Positions 48,857 through 57,839 of a DNA stretch of 64,000 nt are shown here, piece by piece. The notes below the pieces were generated by a model, which saw only the letters and a list, made by a program, of their open reading frames with translations, was not told the DNA's origin and searched no databases. Origin of the DNA: CAYSCW01 sp964429795 (GTDB lineage: Bacteria > Acidobacteriota > Aminicenantia > Aminicenantales > Aminicenantaceae); contig CAYSCW010000001.1 of NCBI GenBank assembly GCA_964429795.1, positions 1 through 64,000 on the forward strand. Reading direction: 5' to 3'. A program made the position numbers and the translations under genes. The stretch's first letter is position 1; every line of letters starts with the position of its first letter.

Positions 48857-50902
48857 ATGAATAAATATTTGGCGGCTTTTTGTGTCATATTGTTAATTTT
48901 ATTCCCTTCAACCTTTGCCCAAGCCAAGCGCCCCATGACGCCCGAAGACCTCTATCAAATAAAAGCGGTCTCCGATCCTCAGGTTTCCCCCGATGGGAAA
49001 TGGATCGCCTTCACCATCTCTGTCCCTGATCTGGAAGAGAATAGTTTTAACAGCGATATCTGGCTAATGCCAGTTTCTGGCGGGAAGCCCCTACAGTTAA
49101 CTCGAAGTCCGAAGGCCGATCATTCACCGCGATGGTCGCCGGATGGAAAGCAGATTGCATTTATCTCTTCCAGAGATGGTGTGGCCAATATTTACCTGAT
49201 CAGGGTAAACGGAGGAGAGGCCAAAAAAATCACTTCCTCTCAAACCGATCTCTACTCTCCCCTCTGGTCTAAGAATGGAGCATACCTCATCTGCGGATCA
49301 AGAGTGATGTCGGAGGAAAGGAAGGTCAAGGAGAATTGGACTGAGTCCGCACTTCCTAAATGTGAAGCAAGGACAATCAACCACCTCCTCTTCCGGCAGT
49401 GGGACAGGTGGCTAGGCGACAAGAGAAACCATGTTCTTCTGGTTAGCATTGAGGATGGATCGATGAAAGATCTTACGCCTGGTGATTTTGACACTCCGCC
49501 GGTTTCGCTTTCCAGTGACCATGACTTTGACATTTCTCCCGATGGTTCGCAGATCTGTTTTGTCAAGAATGAAGACCCCATGCTGGCCATCAGTACAAAT
49601 CATGATATTTTCGTCGCAAATATCAAGACAGCGGAAGAAAGAAAGCTCACTTCTAACCCTGCCTTGGACAGCCAGCCCCATTATTGCCCTGATGGACGAT
49701 ACATCGCCTATGCAGCAATGGAAAAAGTTGGCTATGAATCCGACCGGAAGCGACTGGCTGTCTATGATAGAAAAGAGGATAAACATCTATGCTTGACAGA
49801 GCCGCTCGACCTGTCGGTTGGTCAGATCCTGTGGGCCCCGGACAGCCGTACTCTCTTTTTCACCGCGCGGGAGCATGGCCGCAGTTCCATATATAGAGTG
49901 GATTTGAAAGGAGACATCAAGAAAATCAACGATGACGGGTACAATGTTCAGATAGATATTACCCCAGATGGAAATAATCTTGTTTTTATCCGTTCTCATA
50001 ACCATACGCCCAATGAACTCTTCACTATTCCTTCTTCTGGGGGAGAGGCTACCCAGCTCACATATACAAATTCAGAGCTTTTGGAGGAGATCGAGTTTCC
50101 TCGGTTGGAAGAGTTCTGGTTCGAAGGGGCAGAGAGAGCAAAAGTTCACGGTTTTATCCAGAAGCCTCCTGGATTCGACCCCAAGAAGAAATACCCGGTC
50201 GTGCTCACTATCCATGGCGGGCCGCAGAATATGTGGGCAGACAGGTTCATGACCACCTGGTTTACTTTCCAGCTTGTCTGCTCTCCTGGTTATGTGGGGG
50301 TATTCATCAATCCCAGGGGCAGTTCAGGATACGGTTCCACCTTCCGGGAGCAGATCAGCCGAGATTATGGAGGCCGCTGTTTTGAGGACTTGATGAAGGG
50401 TCTGGACTATGTTAACCAACATTACGATTTTGTGGATAAGAAGCGGCAGGCGGCCATCGGAGGTTCCTTCGGTGGCTATATGGTTAACTGGATCATTGGT
50501 CATACAGACCGCTTCAGATGTATTGTCAGCCACGCCAGTCTGTACAACTTGATAAGCTTTTATGGAGCCACTGAAGAGCTGTGGTTTCCAGAGTGGGATA
50601 TGGGGAAAAGCCCCTGGAATGAACCGGAACTCTACAAAAAATGGTCGCCCCACGTTCAAGCCAAAAAATTCAAAACTCCGACTCTGGTTACTCATGGTGA
50701 ACGGGACTACAGAGTGCCTTTTGCAGAGAGCCTGCAGCTCTTCACGGCTCTTCAAAGACAGGGGATTCCCTCACGACTGGTCGTCTTTCCCGATGAAGGG
50801 CATGTGATTTCAGGTCCACAGAATAATGTGCGTTGGTGGAAGGAGATTCACCTCTGGCTTGAGAAATATCTCAAGATAGAAAACAAGGATGAGCAACTCT
50901 GA
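48857..50902 (+). CDS. Exported S9 prolyl oligopeptidase-family peptidase
   Basis: 681 residues. A signal peptide (YLAAFCVILLILFPSTFAQA) precedes a seven-bladed WD40/PD40-type propeller with repeated VSPDGKWIAF- and WSPDGKQIAF-like strands (about 25-400). The C-terminal alpha/beta hydrolase domain has nucleophile GGSFGGYM (about residue 535), Asp in GERDYRVPF and His in PDEGHVIS. It is an acylaminoacyl-peptidase/DPP-like enzyme acting on peptides outside the cytoplasm. A second S9 peptidase gene is convergent with it, 60 bases away. Confidence 0.92.
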   Translation: MNKYLAAFCVILLILFPSTFAQAKRPMTPEDLYQIKAVSDPQVSPDGKWIAFTISVPDLEENSFNSDIWLMPVSGGKPLQLTRSPKADHSPRWSPDGKQIAFISSRDGVANIYLIRVNGGEAKKITSSQTDLYSPLWSKNGAYLICGSRVMSEERKVKENWTESALPKCEARTINHLLFRQWDRWLGDKRNHVLLVSIEDGSMKDLTPGDFDTPPVSLSSDHDFDISPDGSQICFVKNEDPMLAISTNHDIFVANIKTAEERKLTSNPALDSQPHYCPDGRYIAYAAMEKVGYESDRKRLAVYDRKEDKHLCLTEPLDLSVGQILWAPDSRTLFFTAREHGRSSIYRVDLKGDIKKINDDGYNVQIDITPDGNNLVFIRSHNHTPNELFTIPSSGGEATQLTYTNSELLEEIEFPRLEEFWFEGAERAKVHGFIQKPPGFDPKKKYPVVLTIHGGPQNMWADRFMTTWFTFQLVCSPGYVGVFINPRGSSGYGSTFREQISRDYGGRCFEDLMKGLDYVNQHYDFVDKKRQAAIGGSFGGYMVNWIIGHTDRFRCIVSHASLYNLISFYGATEELWFPEWDMGKSPWNEPELYKKWSPHVQAKKFKTPTLVTHGERDYRVPFAESLQLFTALQRQGIPSRLVVFPDEGHVISGPQNNVRWWKEIHLWLEKYLKIENKDEQL

Positions 50903-50961
50903 AGGAAAGTGACCTAATTATTCTTGGAACTCAATAAATTCCTAAGCACAAAAGACCAGCT

Positions 50962-52872
50962 CTACTCTTGAGCTTTTTTCTCCACTCTTCCGCCTAGATG
51001 TTTACCCAGGAATTCCTCCATGGCCCTGTAGAAATCAAATCGATTCTCCTCATTTCGGAAGCCGTGTCCTTCGTTGTCCTTGACCATATAATTAACTTCA
51101 ATTCCCCGCTTTTTCAGGGCTTCCACGATCTGGTCAGACTCCTGCTTATTCACGCGGGGATCATTAGCTCCTTGAGCAACGAGCAAGGGGGCTTTAATAT
51201 TATCAGCGTGGAAAAGAGGAGAAATTTTTTCGTACAGTTCCTTATCCTTTTCGGGATCTCCTATCATTTCGTAGAACATCTGCCTCATAGGTTCCCAATA
51301 GGGTGGGATGCTTTTTATCAACGTGAAAAGGTTGGAGACACCCACGTAATCTACACCACAGGCATATAAATCCGGAGTAAATGTTACCCCTGCCAGAGTG
51401 GCATAGCCTCCATACGAGCCGCCATAGATACCCACGCGTTCTGAGTCTGCAATTCCCTCGTCAATGAGCCATTTGACACCATCTGTGATATCATCCTGCA
51501 TGGTAAGGCCCCATTGTTTAAAACTAGTCTCCCAGAACGAACGGCCATAGCCTGTAGAGCCTCTGAAATTCATCTGCAGCACTCCATAACCTCGATTGGC
51601 AAGAAATTGGGCTTCTGGATTAAATCCCCATCTGTCTCTGGCCCATGGACCGCCGTGTGGATTGATAACAACAGGCAGTTTCTCAGGTTTCAATCCCAAG
51701 GGCAATGTTAAATATCCGTGTATGGTCAATCCATCCCGGGATTGATAAGCAATGGGTTTCATCTCGGCTAATTCCTCTTCGTTTAGCCAGGAGCTCACAT
51801 CCGCCAGCTTTATGAATTCATCTGTGTCGTGGTTAAAGTAATAGTATGCTCCAAGAGACCTGTCACTGTAGGTTCTCACCATGACTTTCCTTTCATCCTT
51901 GCTCATATCAGTAACCACTACTTCATAGCCAGGTAGCCGCTCTTCAAGGCTCTTCTGCAATTGTTCTCTTTCCTCATCAAAGAAATGGTAATGTCTTTTA
52001 TCGATGAAATAGGAAACGCCTGTAATTTTCTTTCGTTTATCCGATTTTAATAGATTGGATACGTCGACTTCTGGATGTTCATATACTAATTTGGTCGTTT
52101 CTTTACTTTTAATGTCATATTCATAAATAGCTGTTTTATCCCTGCCTATGTTGGAAGCCACATAAAGATTTTTATTATCGAAGGTAAAGAATAACGGTTG
52201 TAAGGTTTCCTTGAAATTGGTCGTGATAAGGACTTGAAAATCATCCTTTTCATTTTCTCTGTACAACACGCTTGTGTTGACTCCATCCGTTGTTCCAGCC
52301 ACTCTTAAATTTCCGTCATGATCGGTCTGCCAGCTTATAATATTTCCCGGATTTTGAGCGATCATCTCCATATCGCCTGTGTTGATGTTAATGCGATAAG
52401 CATCAAACACACGCGCGTCTCGCTTATTCATCCCAATCAGCATGTGCTCCTCATCCTCTTTGAGATCATCAATGAGCTGTACCTGTACCTTTTCGAATGG
52501 GGTGAGTTCTTTTTCCTCAGTACCATCGACATTGACGGCATATAATCTGAAGTTTTCATCTCCTGCTGTATCCTGAACATAGGCTATACGATTATTATTC
52601 GCCCATAAGTATCCAGCGATGTCTCTTTCGGTTGCGCTGGTAATGCGAGTCACCTCTTCCTCTCCAATTTTTTGGACATGAATATTTAATCGATTTTCCC
52701 ATGGTTTCATGAATGCCAGATGTTCTCCATCCGGTGACAATGAAAAAGAGGTATTTTCAGGATTGCGGAAAAAATCCTCCATCGGGATCAAACGGCCCAT
52801 TTCTTCTTTGGGAGCACAGCTGAAAATAAGAATGGATATTGTTGCCAATACTAAAATGATTCTTGTGCGCAT
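50962..52872 (-). CDS. S9-family peptidase, probable lipoprotein
   Basis: 636 residues with a short lipoprotein-type signal (ATISILIFSCAPKEE, Cys about residue 19). The N-terminal propeller holds motifs such as LSPDGEHLAFM. The catalytic domain has GGSYGGYAT (Ser about 480), GANDPRV and NEGHGF for the Asp and His. It is only distantly similar to the neighbouring S9 enzyme, so it is not a recent tandem duplicate. It is likely anchored to a membrane on the periplasmic side. Confidence 0.9.
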   Translation of the reverse strand: MRTRIILVLATISILIFSCAPKEEMGRLIPMEDFFRNPENTSFSLSPDGEHLAFMKPWENRLNIHVQKIGEEEVTRITSATERDIAGYLWANNNRIAYVQDTAGDENFRLYAVNVDGTEEKELTPFEKVQVQLIDDLKEDEEHMLIGMNKRDARVFDAYRININTGDMEMIAQNPGNIISWQTDHDGNLRVAGTTDGVNTSVLYRENEKDDFQVLITTNFKETLQPLFFTFDNKNLYVASNIGRDKTAIYEYDIKSKETTKLVYEHPEVDVSNLLKSDKRKKITGVSYFIDKRHYHFFDEEREQLQKSLEERLPGYEVVVTDMSKDERKVMVRTYSDRSLGAYYYFNHDTDEFIKLADVSSWLNEEELAEMKPIAYQSRDGLTIHGYLTLPLGLKPEKLPVVINPHGGPWARDRWGFNPEAQFLANRGYGVLQMNFRGSTGYGRSFWETSFKQWGLTMQDDITDGVKWLIDEGIADSERVGIYGGSYGGYATLAGVTFTPDLYACGVDYVGVSNLFTLIKSIPPYWEPMRQMFYEMIGDPEKDKELYEKISPLFHADNIKAPLLVAQGANDPRVNKQESDQIVEALKKRGIEVNYMVKDNEGHGFRNEENRFDFYRAMEEFLGKHLGGRVEKKAQE

Positions 52873-52950
52873 GGTTGCCTCCTTTTGTTCGTAATTTAAA
52901 ATTCTTTTTTTCTCTCTTTTTCGGCTTTCAGAATATTTCAGACAAAAAAG

Positions 52951-52979
52951 CTTATAGCACAGATAAAATCTTGTGTCAA
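52951..52979 (-). promoter_or_regulatory. Promoter of the S9 lipoprotein gene
   Basis: Minus strand: consensus TTGACA (52974-52979), a 17-base spacer and TATAAG (52951-52956). The leader is about 70 bases and the ATG has AAAGGAGG. Confidence 0.65.
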
Positions 52980-53144
52980 AAAAAAAGGCGGAGAAGGCCG
53001 CAAGAGGCGGAAAAAGATTGAAATACCCTTTTCTACTGCAATCTTTAAGTTTTAAAGGGCTTTCTTCTTTCGATGAGTAGGCCCAAGAAAGGTTATAAAG
53101 GACATAAGGACGTTTAGAACTTGACCTGCAAGGATAAGAATTTG
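52980..53144. other. Intergenic stretch without recognised gene
   Basis: Apart from an A-run and a purine-rich GGCGGAGAAGGCCGC segment next to the S9 promoter, I see no frame, RNA gene or repeat here. Confidence 0.4.
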
Positions 53145-53560
53145 CTATTGGGGCTTATTGACTATCAAAACAGAGACATTGCCTGATTCAATGAACCCAC
53201 TTGGGATCAAGGATTGAGTGCCTGTCGAACAGAAGGAAAAAGATTCATATCTGTATGCGGCAAGAATAATGAGGCTGTATATTCGTTCATGTATTGAGGT
53301 TCTGTGTTCAATTCCGATATAGGTCATTTTTTCGGAAATTTCATTAACTAAATCTTTGTTTCTGCCAGAGAGCAGGATGAGATAAGCACCGTGTAGTGAG
53401 CTGTTTCCGACATAATGAAATCTCTCCCTGTCTAAATCAGGCAAAAGCCGATACGAATAGCATTTTCTATGTTCAAGCTCTGGCCAAATCCTCCTGCAAT
53501 GTGGATTGAATCTATTTCATTGAAACTCAGGCCGACATTTTTTTATGACCGCTTGCTCAT
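53145..53560 (-). pseudogene. Remnant of a RACE-type (DUF4445 ASKHA) corrinoid activator
   Basis: Two frames encode the C-terminal ASKHA part of a reductive activator of corrinoid-dependent proteins. The first reads VGLSFNEIDSIHIAGGFGQS, then LNIENAIRIG (about 53446-53540). The second begins LPDLDRERFHYVGNSSLHGA and continues YLILLSGRN and EKMTYIGIE (53145-53444). They join if one T is restored in the T-run at 53443-53446. Another frameshift lies near 53540, and the iron-sulfur N-terminus is missing. Intact proteins use ATP and low-potential electrons to reduce Co(II) corrinoids. This copy is not functional. Confidence 0.7.
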
Positions 53561-53915
53561 TCAAAATTACGATTTTTATGACCATATTCACTCTGTTTTG
53601 CCGATAGCTTTGACCAGGAGAGAGTTCTATCGTCAAGTGGCAAATCTCTATAGGAAAACTTATTCGTTTTACAGATGTTTTAAATCTAGATTCCACGACT
53701 CGTTGTGAGTATACAAAAAGTCAAAAGATTCCGGTTCAGCCAATGTAGACAGGCTTTCCTTTGTCAAATTGTTGATCTTGCACATTATTGGATGCACTCT
53801 GTATTTTAAATAGATAAACCTTTACAAGACCGAGTCTCTGATTTCAAAATGATCCAAAGAATGATCTTCTCCAAACTAAAAAAGCGTGAAGACTACAAAA
53901 GCCTAATCCCTCTAT
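53561..53915. other. Degenerate stretch downstream of the ABC operon
   Basis: No intact gene. A plus-strand frame (53469-53708) lies mostly antisense to the RACE remnant and has no ribosome site. Traces such as LLVKAIGKTE on the minus strand near 53600 may be further RACE sequence. Nothing else is recognised up to the permease stop at 53916. Confidence 0.4.
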
Positions 53916-55019
53916 CTATTTAGAGATGAGGCGGCGGAAGTTGATGAGGGACAAAGAGAGAACGACGGCAGTGATCCCCCCCATTATCAGCAAATCGCGG
54001 CTGAAGTAGGCGATCCCGTTCCCCTTGAGAAAAATTTCCCGGATGATCTTGATGAGGTAGCGGAGGGGATTGATGTCTGCCAGCCAGCGGAAAGCAGGTG
54101 GAATATTCTCTAGGGGAGTGAAAAGTCCTGACAACATAAGGAAGGTGACCATGGAAAACCATCCGAAGAAAAGCGCCTGCTGTTGGCTGGATGAAAGGGT
54201 AGAGATCAGCAGAGCATAAGACAGGATAGCAAAAAGGAAAATAACCGCTGCTACGAGCAGGTAAAACAGGTTTCCCCGCAGGGGGATGCCGAAGACAAGG
54301 ATTACCACCACAATCCCGATCCCCATATCGACCAGCCCCAGTATAGCCATCGGGAGGGCCTTTCCGATGTAGATTTCGATCGGCCTCAGACGACTGATCA
54401 GTAAAGTGTCCATAGTCTGTTGTTCTTTCTCCCGGACCAGACCGATCGATGTCAGAAATATAGCCGTGATGGTCAGCAAAAGGGCCACGATCCCAGGCCC
54501 CATATAATTGATGCTCTTGAGATCGGGATTGAACCGGATAAGGGACCGGCTTTCCAGCGGAAATTTCATGCCTTTTTGGCTGATATCTTCCAAGATGTAC
54601 TTCTTGGTGATGCCGTTAAAATAGCCTGCTGCGACTAGGGCTGTATTGGAATCGATGCCATCCATCAGAATCTGAATCTCCGGATAATGAAGGGCCTTGC
54701 GCTTTGTATCGTACCCGTCTCTCATGATGATGATGGAACGAACCTCTCCTTTCTTGAATACCTCGATGTAATCCTCTGGGCTACGGGTAACCCGCCTGAC
54801 GTTAAAAAGCGGCGAACTTTCCATTCGGGCAATCAACTCTCGGGCGACTTTGTTTTTTGAAAGATTTACGACCTGAACAGGTATATTCTTGACGTCGGTG
54901 GTGACCACATAGCCGAGAACGATTATTTGGATCACAGGAGCCACAAATATGAAAAACAGCATTTCTTTCTGCCGGAAAATCTCGATCAGTTCTTTGCGCA
55001 GAAGATAGAAAATCCTCAT
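53916..55019 (-). CDS. ABC-2 type permease (YbhR-like)
   Basis: Inner membrane subunit of 367 residues: one N-terminal helix (LFFIFVAPVIQIIVLGYVV), a large extracytoplasmic domain (about 45-170) and five C-terminal helices, the ABC2_membrane_3 layout. It has FLTSIGLVREKEQQTMDTLL, the coupling-region signature of this family. It follows a paralogous permease with a one-base TGATG overlap, so the pair likely forms a heterodimer. Confidence 0.9.
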   Translation of the reverse strand: MRIFYLLRKELIEIFRQKEMLFFIFVAPVIQIIVLGYVVTTDVKNIPVQVVNLSKNKVARELIARMESSPLFNVRRVTRSPEDYIEVFKKGEVRSIIIMRDGYDTKRKALHYPEIQILMDGIDSNTALVAAGYFNGITKKYILEDISQKGMKFPLESRSLIRFNPDLKSINYMGPGIVALLLTITAIFLTSIGLVREKEQQTMDTLLISRLRPIEIYIGKALPMAILGLVDMGIGIVVVILVFGIPLRGNLFYLLVAAVIFLFAILSYALLISTLSSSQQQALFFGWFSMVTFLMLSGLFTPLENIPPAFRWLADINPLRYLIKIIREIFLKGNGIAYFSRDLLIMGGITAVVLSLSLINFRRLISK

Positions 55020-56143
55020 CAGCGGGCCTTTCTCTCCCTTGAAAATTTGGTGGACGCGATATTAATGAGCAACAAACTGAAACCGAAAAGGATCAGCCCT
55101 TCCTTGATATAATGTTTGAGCGCGGCCCCCTTTAAGACAACCCCTCGGATGATACGGAGGAAATATGTCGCTGGTACAATGTAAGAAAAAGACCTTAATA
55201 CAGGCCCCAGAGAATCCAAAGGAAAGATAAACCCAGAGAGGAGAATCGAAGGCAGCAGGGTAATCAGCAGGGTGGCGATCATGGCCACCTTTTGAGAGCC
55301 GGCCACAGTTGAGATAGTAATCCCGAGCGACAGCCCGGTGATGATGTAAACCAGGGAAAACAACAGCAATATCAGCAGATTCCCCCTGATGGGGATGCCG
55401 AATCCGAACCTTGCTACCAGCATGATGATGGTGCCTTCAAGAAATGCCACCCCGACATAGGGAATGGTCTTCCCGAGAATGATCTCCCAAGACCTTAACG
55501 GGGAAATGAAAAGGAGCTCGATCGAGCCTGATTCCTTCTCTCTGGCAACACTCAAAGAAGTCAGCAGCGCAGTAATCATGATCATGATCACCGCCACAAG
55601 GCCGGGGATGATAAAGGTGGAGCTCTTGACTTCCGGGTTGAAATACATCTTGGTGTTGATTTTCAGAAGATCCCTTATGCTGTTATTTTTCGAGAGGAAT
55701 TCGAGAATGACCATCTCGTTGTACTGGTGAACGATATTGGTCACGTTGGAATCGCTACCGTCGATGACTGTTGCAACCCGAGCTGGCCGGCCCATTTGGA
55801 GGTTAGCAGAAAAGTCCTGAGGGATGTGCAGATATTGCTTGATCGAACCAGCACGGAGCATCTCTTCAGCACGATCTATGGTGGCGGCTCCTGGTTCAAT
55901 TCCCTTTGTCAGAGGGATCAAAACATAATAGGAGTTATTGGAAAAGGCCTGGACGAGATTCTTGGATAGCTCACTGTGAGAGTCGTCAATCACCGCTGTT
56001 TCGATCTTCTTTACATCGAAGGAAAGGGCATAACCGAAAATAAAGATCTGGAGAAGCGGCAGGGCAAGAATGACGACTAGACTCCGGGGGTCACGAAGAA
56101 TATGAAAAAATTCCTTGGCGATGACGGCTTTAATGCGTTTCAT
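55019..56143 (-). CDS. ABC-2 type permease (YbhS-like)
   Basis: 374 residues starting MKRIKAVIAKEFFHILRDPRS, the usual start of this family. A longer frame exists upstream but lies inside the ATPase gene. Topology is one N-terminal helix, a periplasmic domain and five C-terminal helices. SLSVAREKESGSIELLFISPL is the conserved cytosolic segment. It overlaps the ATPase gene by 14 bases and is paralogous to the next permease. Confidence 0.9.
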   Translation of the reverse strand: MKRIKAVIAKEFFHILRDPRSLVVILALPLLQIFIFGYALSFDVKKIETAVIDDSHSELSKNLVQAFSNNSYYVLIPLTKGIEPGAATIDRAEEMLRAGSIKQYLHIPQDFSANLQMGRPARVATVIDGSDSNVTNIVHQYNEMVILEFLSKNNSIRDLLKINTKMYFNPEVKSSTFIIPGLVAVIMIMITALLTSLSVAREKESGSIELLFISPLRSWEIILGKTIPYVGVAFLEGTIIMLVARFGFGIPIRGNLLILLLFSLVYIITGLSLGITISTVAGSQKVAMIATLLITLLPSILLSGFIFPLDSLGPVLRSFSYIVPATYFLRIIRGVVLKGAALKHYIKEGLILFGFSLLLINIASTKFSRERKAR

Positions 56144-56906
56144 GGCCTTGTATGGCTCGCTTAAAAAGAGTCTCCATAGAATCGGCCCCTTCCCTCTCCA
56201 GCAGGGCAAACGGCTCCCCCTCCAGAATGATGTTTCCTCTATGGATGATAATGACCCGGTCGGCATATTCAGCTTCATCCAAGTTATGAGTAGTGACCAG
56301 GACAGTCTTGCCCGCTTTCTTTAACCCATAGATCCGCATCCAGAAATCCCTGCGGTTCTCAGGATCAACTCCTGATGTGGGCTCGTCCAGCAGCACGATC
56401 TCAGGGTCGGGCATCAAGCAGGTGAAGAGGGAGACCTTTTGCTTGATCCCGGGAGGGATGTCCATCACCTTCTGGCGGAGGATTTTGGCGGGGATCTCGC
56501 GGGAAATATTTTCCTTGTGTGTACGGATTTGTGAACGGGACAGTCCTGATACTCCCCCAAAGAATTCCATATTTTCGTAAGAACTCAACAAGGGATAAAG
56601 AGAAAATTTCTGTGACATATACCCGATAAAGGTCTTGATCTTCTTCAGGTCTTTTTTGACGTTCAAGTTTTTGATGAACACTTCGCCTGAAGTGATCCGG
56701 AGCAATCCGAGGATCATTTTGATAGTGGTCGTCTTACCGGCACCGTTCGGCCCTAGAAATCCCAGAATCTCTCCTTTGGTGATATCGAAAGTGATGCGAT
56801 CGACAGCCGTGAAATTCCCGAACTTTTTTGTCAGATTACTGACTTGGATCAAAAATTCCCGAGACTCCAGCGATTGCTGGCCGCTATTCTGCTTGTGGCC
56901 CAACAT
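56130..56906 (-). CDS. ABC transporter ATPase (second half of YbhF-like pair)
   Basis: About 258 residues: Walker A GPNGAGKTTTIKM, signature at the position of IPPGIKQKVSL (an unusual form lacking LSGG), Walker B IVLLDEPTSGVDPENR and H-loop VTTHNLDEAE. The ATG at 56906 lies 23 bases inside the preceding ATPase gene and has AAAGGA before it. In Escherichia coli YbhF both ATPase domains are in one chain; here they are separate genes. Confidence 0.9.
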   Translation of the reverse strand: MLGHKQNSGQQSLESREFLIQVSNLTKKFGNFTAVDRITFDITKGEILGFLGPNGAGKTTTIKMILGLLRITSGEVFIKNLNVKKDLKKIKTFIGYMSQKFSLYPLLSSYENMEFFGGVSGLSRSQIRTHKENISREIPAKILRQKVMDIPPGIKQKVSLFTCLMPDPEIVLLDEPTSGVDPENRRDFWMRIYGLKKAGKTVLVTTHNLDEAEYADRVIIIHRGNIILEGEPFALLEREGADSMETLFKRAIQGHETH

Positions 56907-57795
56907 GACCGATCCTTTCATAATAAATATAGATATCCTCCAAGGTGGGGGATTCCTCATGGATTTCACGGGCCGGGATCTGTTCGAGGAGGAGGCTACC
57001 CTCCTTCTGCAAATATTTGATGTAACGGCCGCGTATATAGACGTCATCCTTGATATCCGGATTTTCTTGGAGGCTCTCCATAACCTCCAGAATATTTCCC
57101 TCGGGCAGGATCCTGAACAGCTTGGCAGGGAAAGACTCTTTGAGGGATACGATCGAACCTTTCCGAAGCACTTTCCCGTCTTTTATAAAAATGCCCTCGT
57201 CTCCCTTTTCCGCCTCATCCAGATAGGGTGTGGCCATGATAATGGTTTTCCCTTCCTGTTTGAGTTCCTGGATGATGCTGAAGAACTCGATACGTGAAAG
57301 GGGGTCCACACCTGTTGTTGGTTCGTCGAGGATGATGATCTCGGGAAAAGCGAGGAGGATGGAGGAAAGGGCTAACTTCTGTTTCATTCCTCCGGAGAGA
57401 GCCCCTGCCCTCCTTTTTTTAAAAGGGAGCATCCCGGTTTTTTCCAAAAGCCGATGTTTCATCTCCTCTCGACGCCGGCGGGGCACCTGGTGGATATCAG
57501 AATAGAAGTTTAAGTTTTCCTCAACGCTGAGGTCGGAATATAAAGAAAATCTTTCCGGCATGTAGCCGGTGATTTCTGTGATGCGCTTAAATTTTTTTCC
57601 AACCGGCTTGCCGTCGAGGTAAATTTCCCCTGAGTCCTTTTTGACCAGGCCCAGAGTCATCTTCAGGATGGTGGACTTGCCTGCACCGTCGGCTCCAGCC
57701 AGGATGCTGATCGTGCCCGGCTCGAGGGCAAAAGAGACTCTGTCGACCGCCTTTAAGGAGCCGAAGGACTTGGAAATCCCTTCCACCCTAAGCAT
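56884..57795 (-). CDS. ABC transporter ATPase (first half of YbhF-like pair)
   Basis: 303 residues: Walker A GADGAGKST (about 34-42, with Asp in place of the more common Asn), signature ALSGGMKQKLAL, Walker B IIILDEPTTGVDPLSR and an altered H-loop ATPYLDEAE, where Pro-Tyr replaces the usual His. A C-terminal extension of about 80 residues follows the ATPase core. Loss of the switch His suggests an asymmetric ATPase pair, with the other subunit supplying the active site. Confidence 0.9.
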   Translation of the reverse strand: MLRVEGISKSFGSLKAVDRVSFALEPGTISILAGADGAGKSTILKMTLGLVKKDSGEIYLDGKPVGKKFKRITEITGYMPERFSLYSDLSVEENLNFYSDIHQVPRRRREEMKHRLLEKTGMLPFKKRRAGALSGGMKQKLALSSILLAFPEIIILDEPTTGVDPLSRIEFFSIIQELKQEGKTIIMATPYLDEAEKGDEGIFIKDGKVLRKGSIVSLKESFPAKLFRILPEGNILEVMESLQENPDIKDDVYIRGRYIKYLQKEGSLLLEQIPAREIHEESPTLEDIYIYYERIGHVGPQAE

Positions 57796-57839
57796 TCTCA
57801 GCCCTCATAAAGCTTCGGCGATTTTTTCTTCGCTTCGCT

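Noticed and set aside
53469..53708. 79-codon plus-strand frame between the S9 and ABC genes
   Set aside because: Mostly antisense to the RACE remnant, with no ribosome site or promoter.
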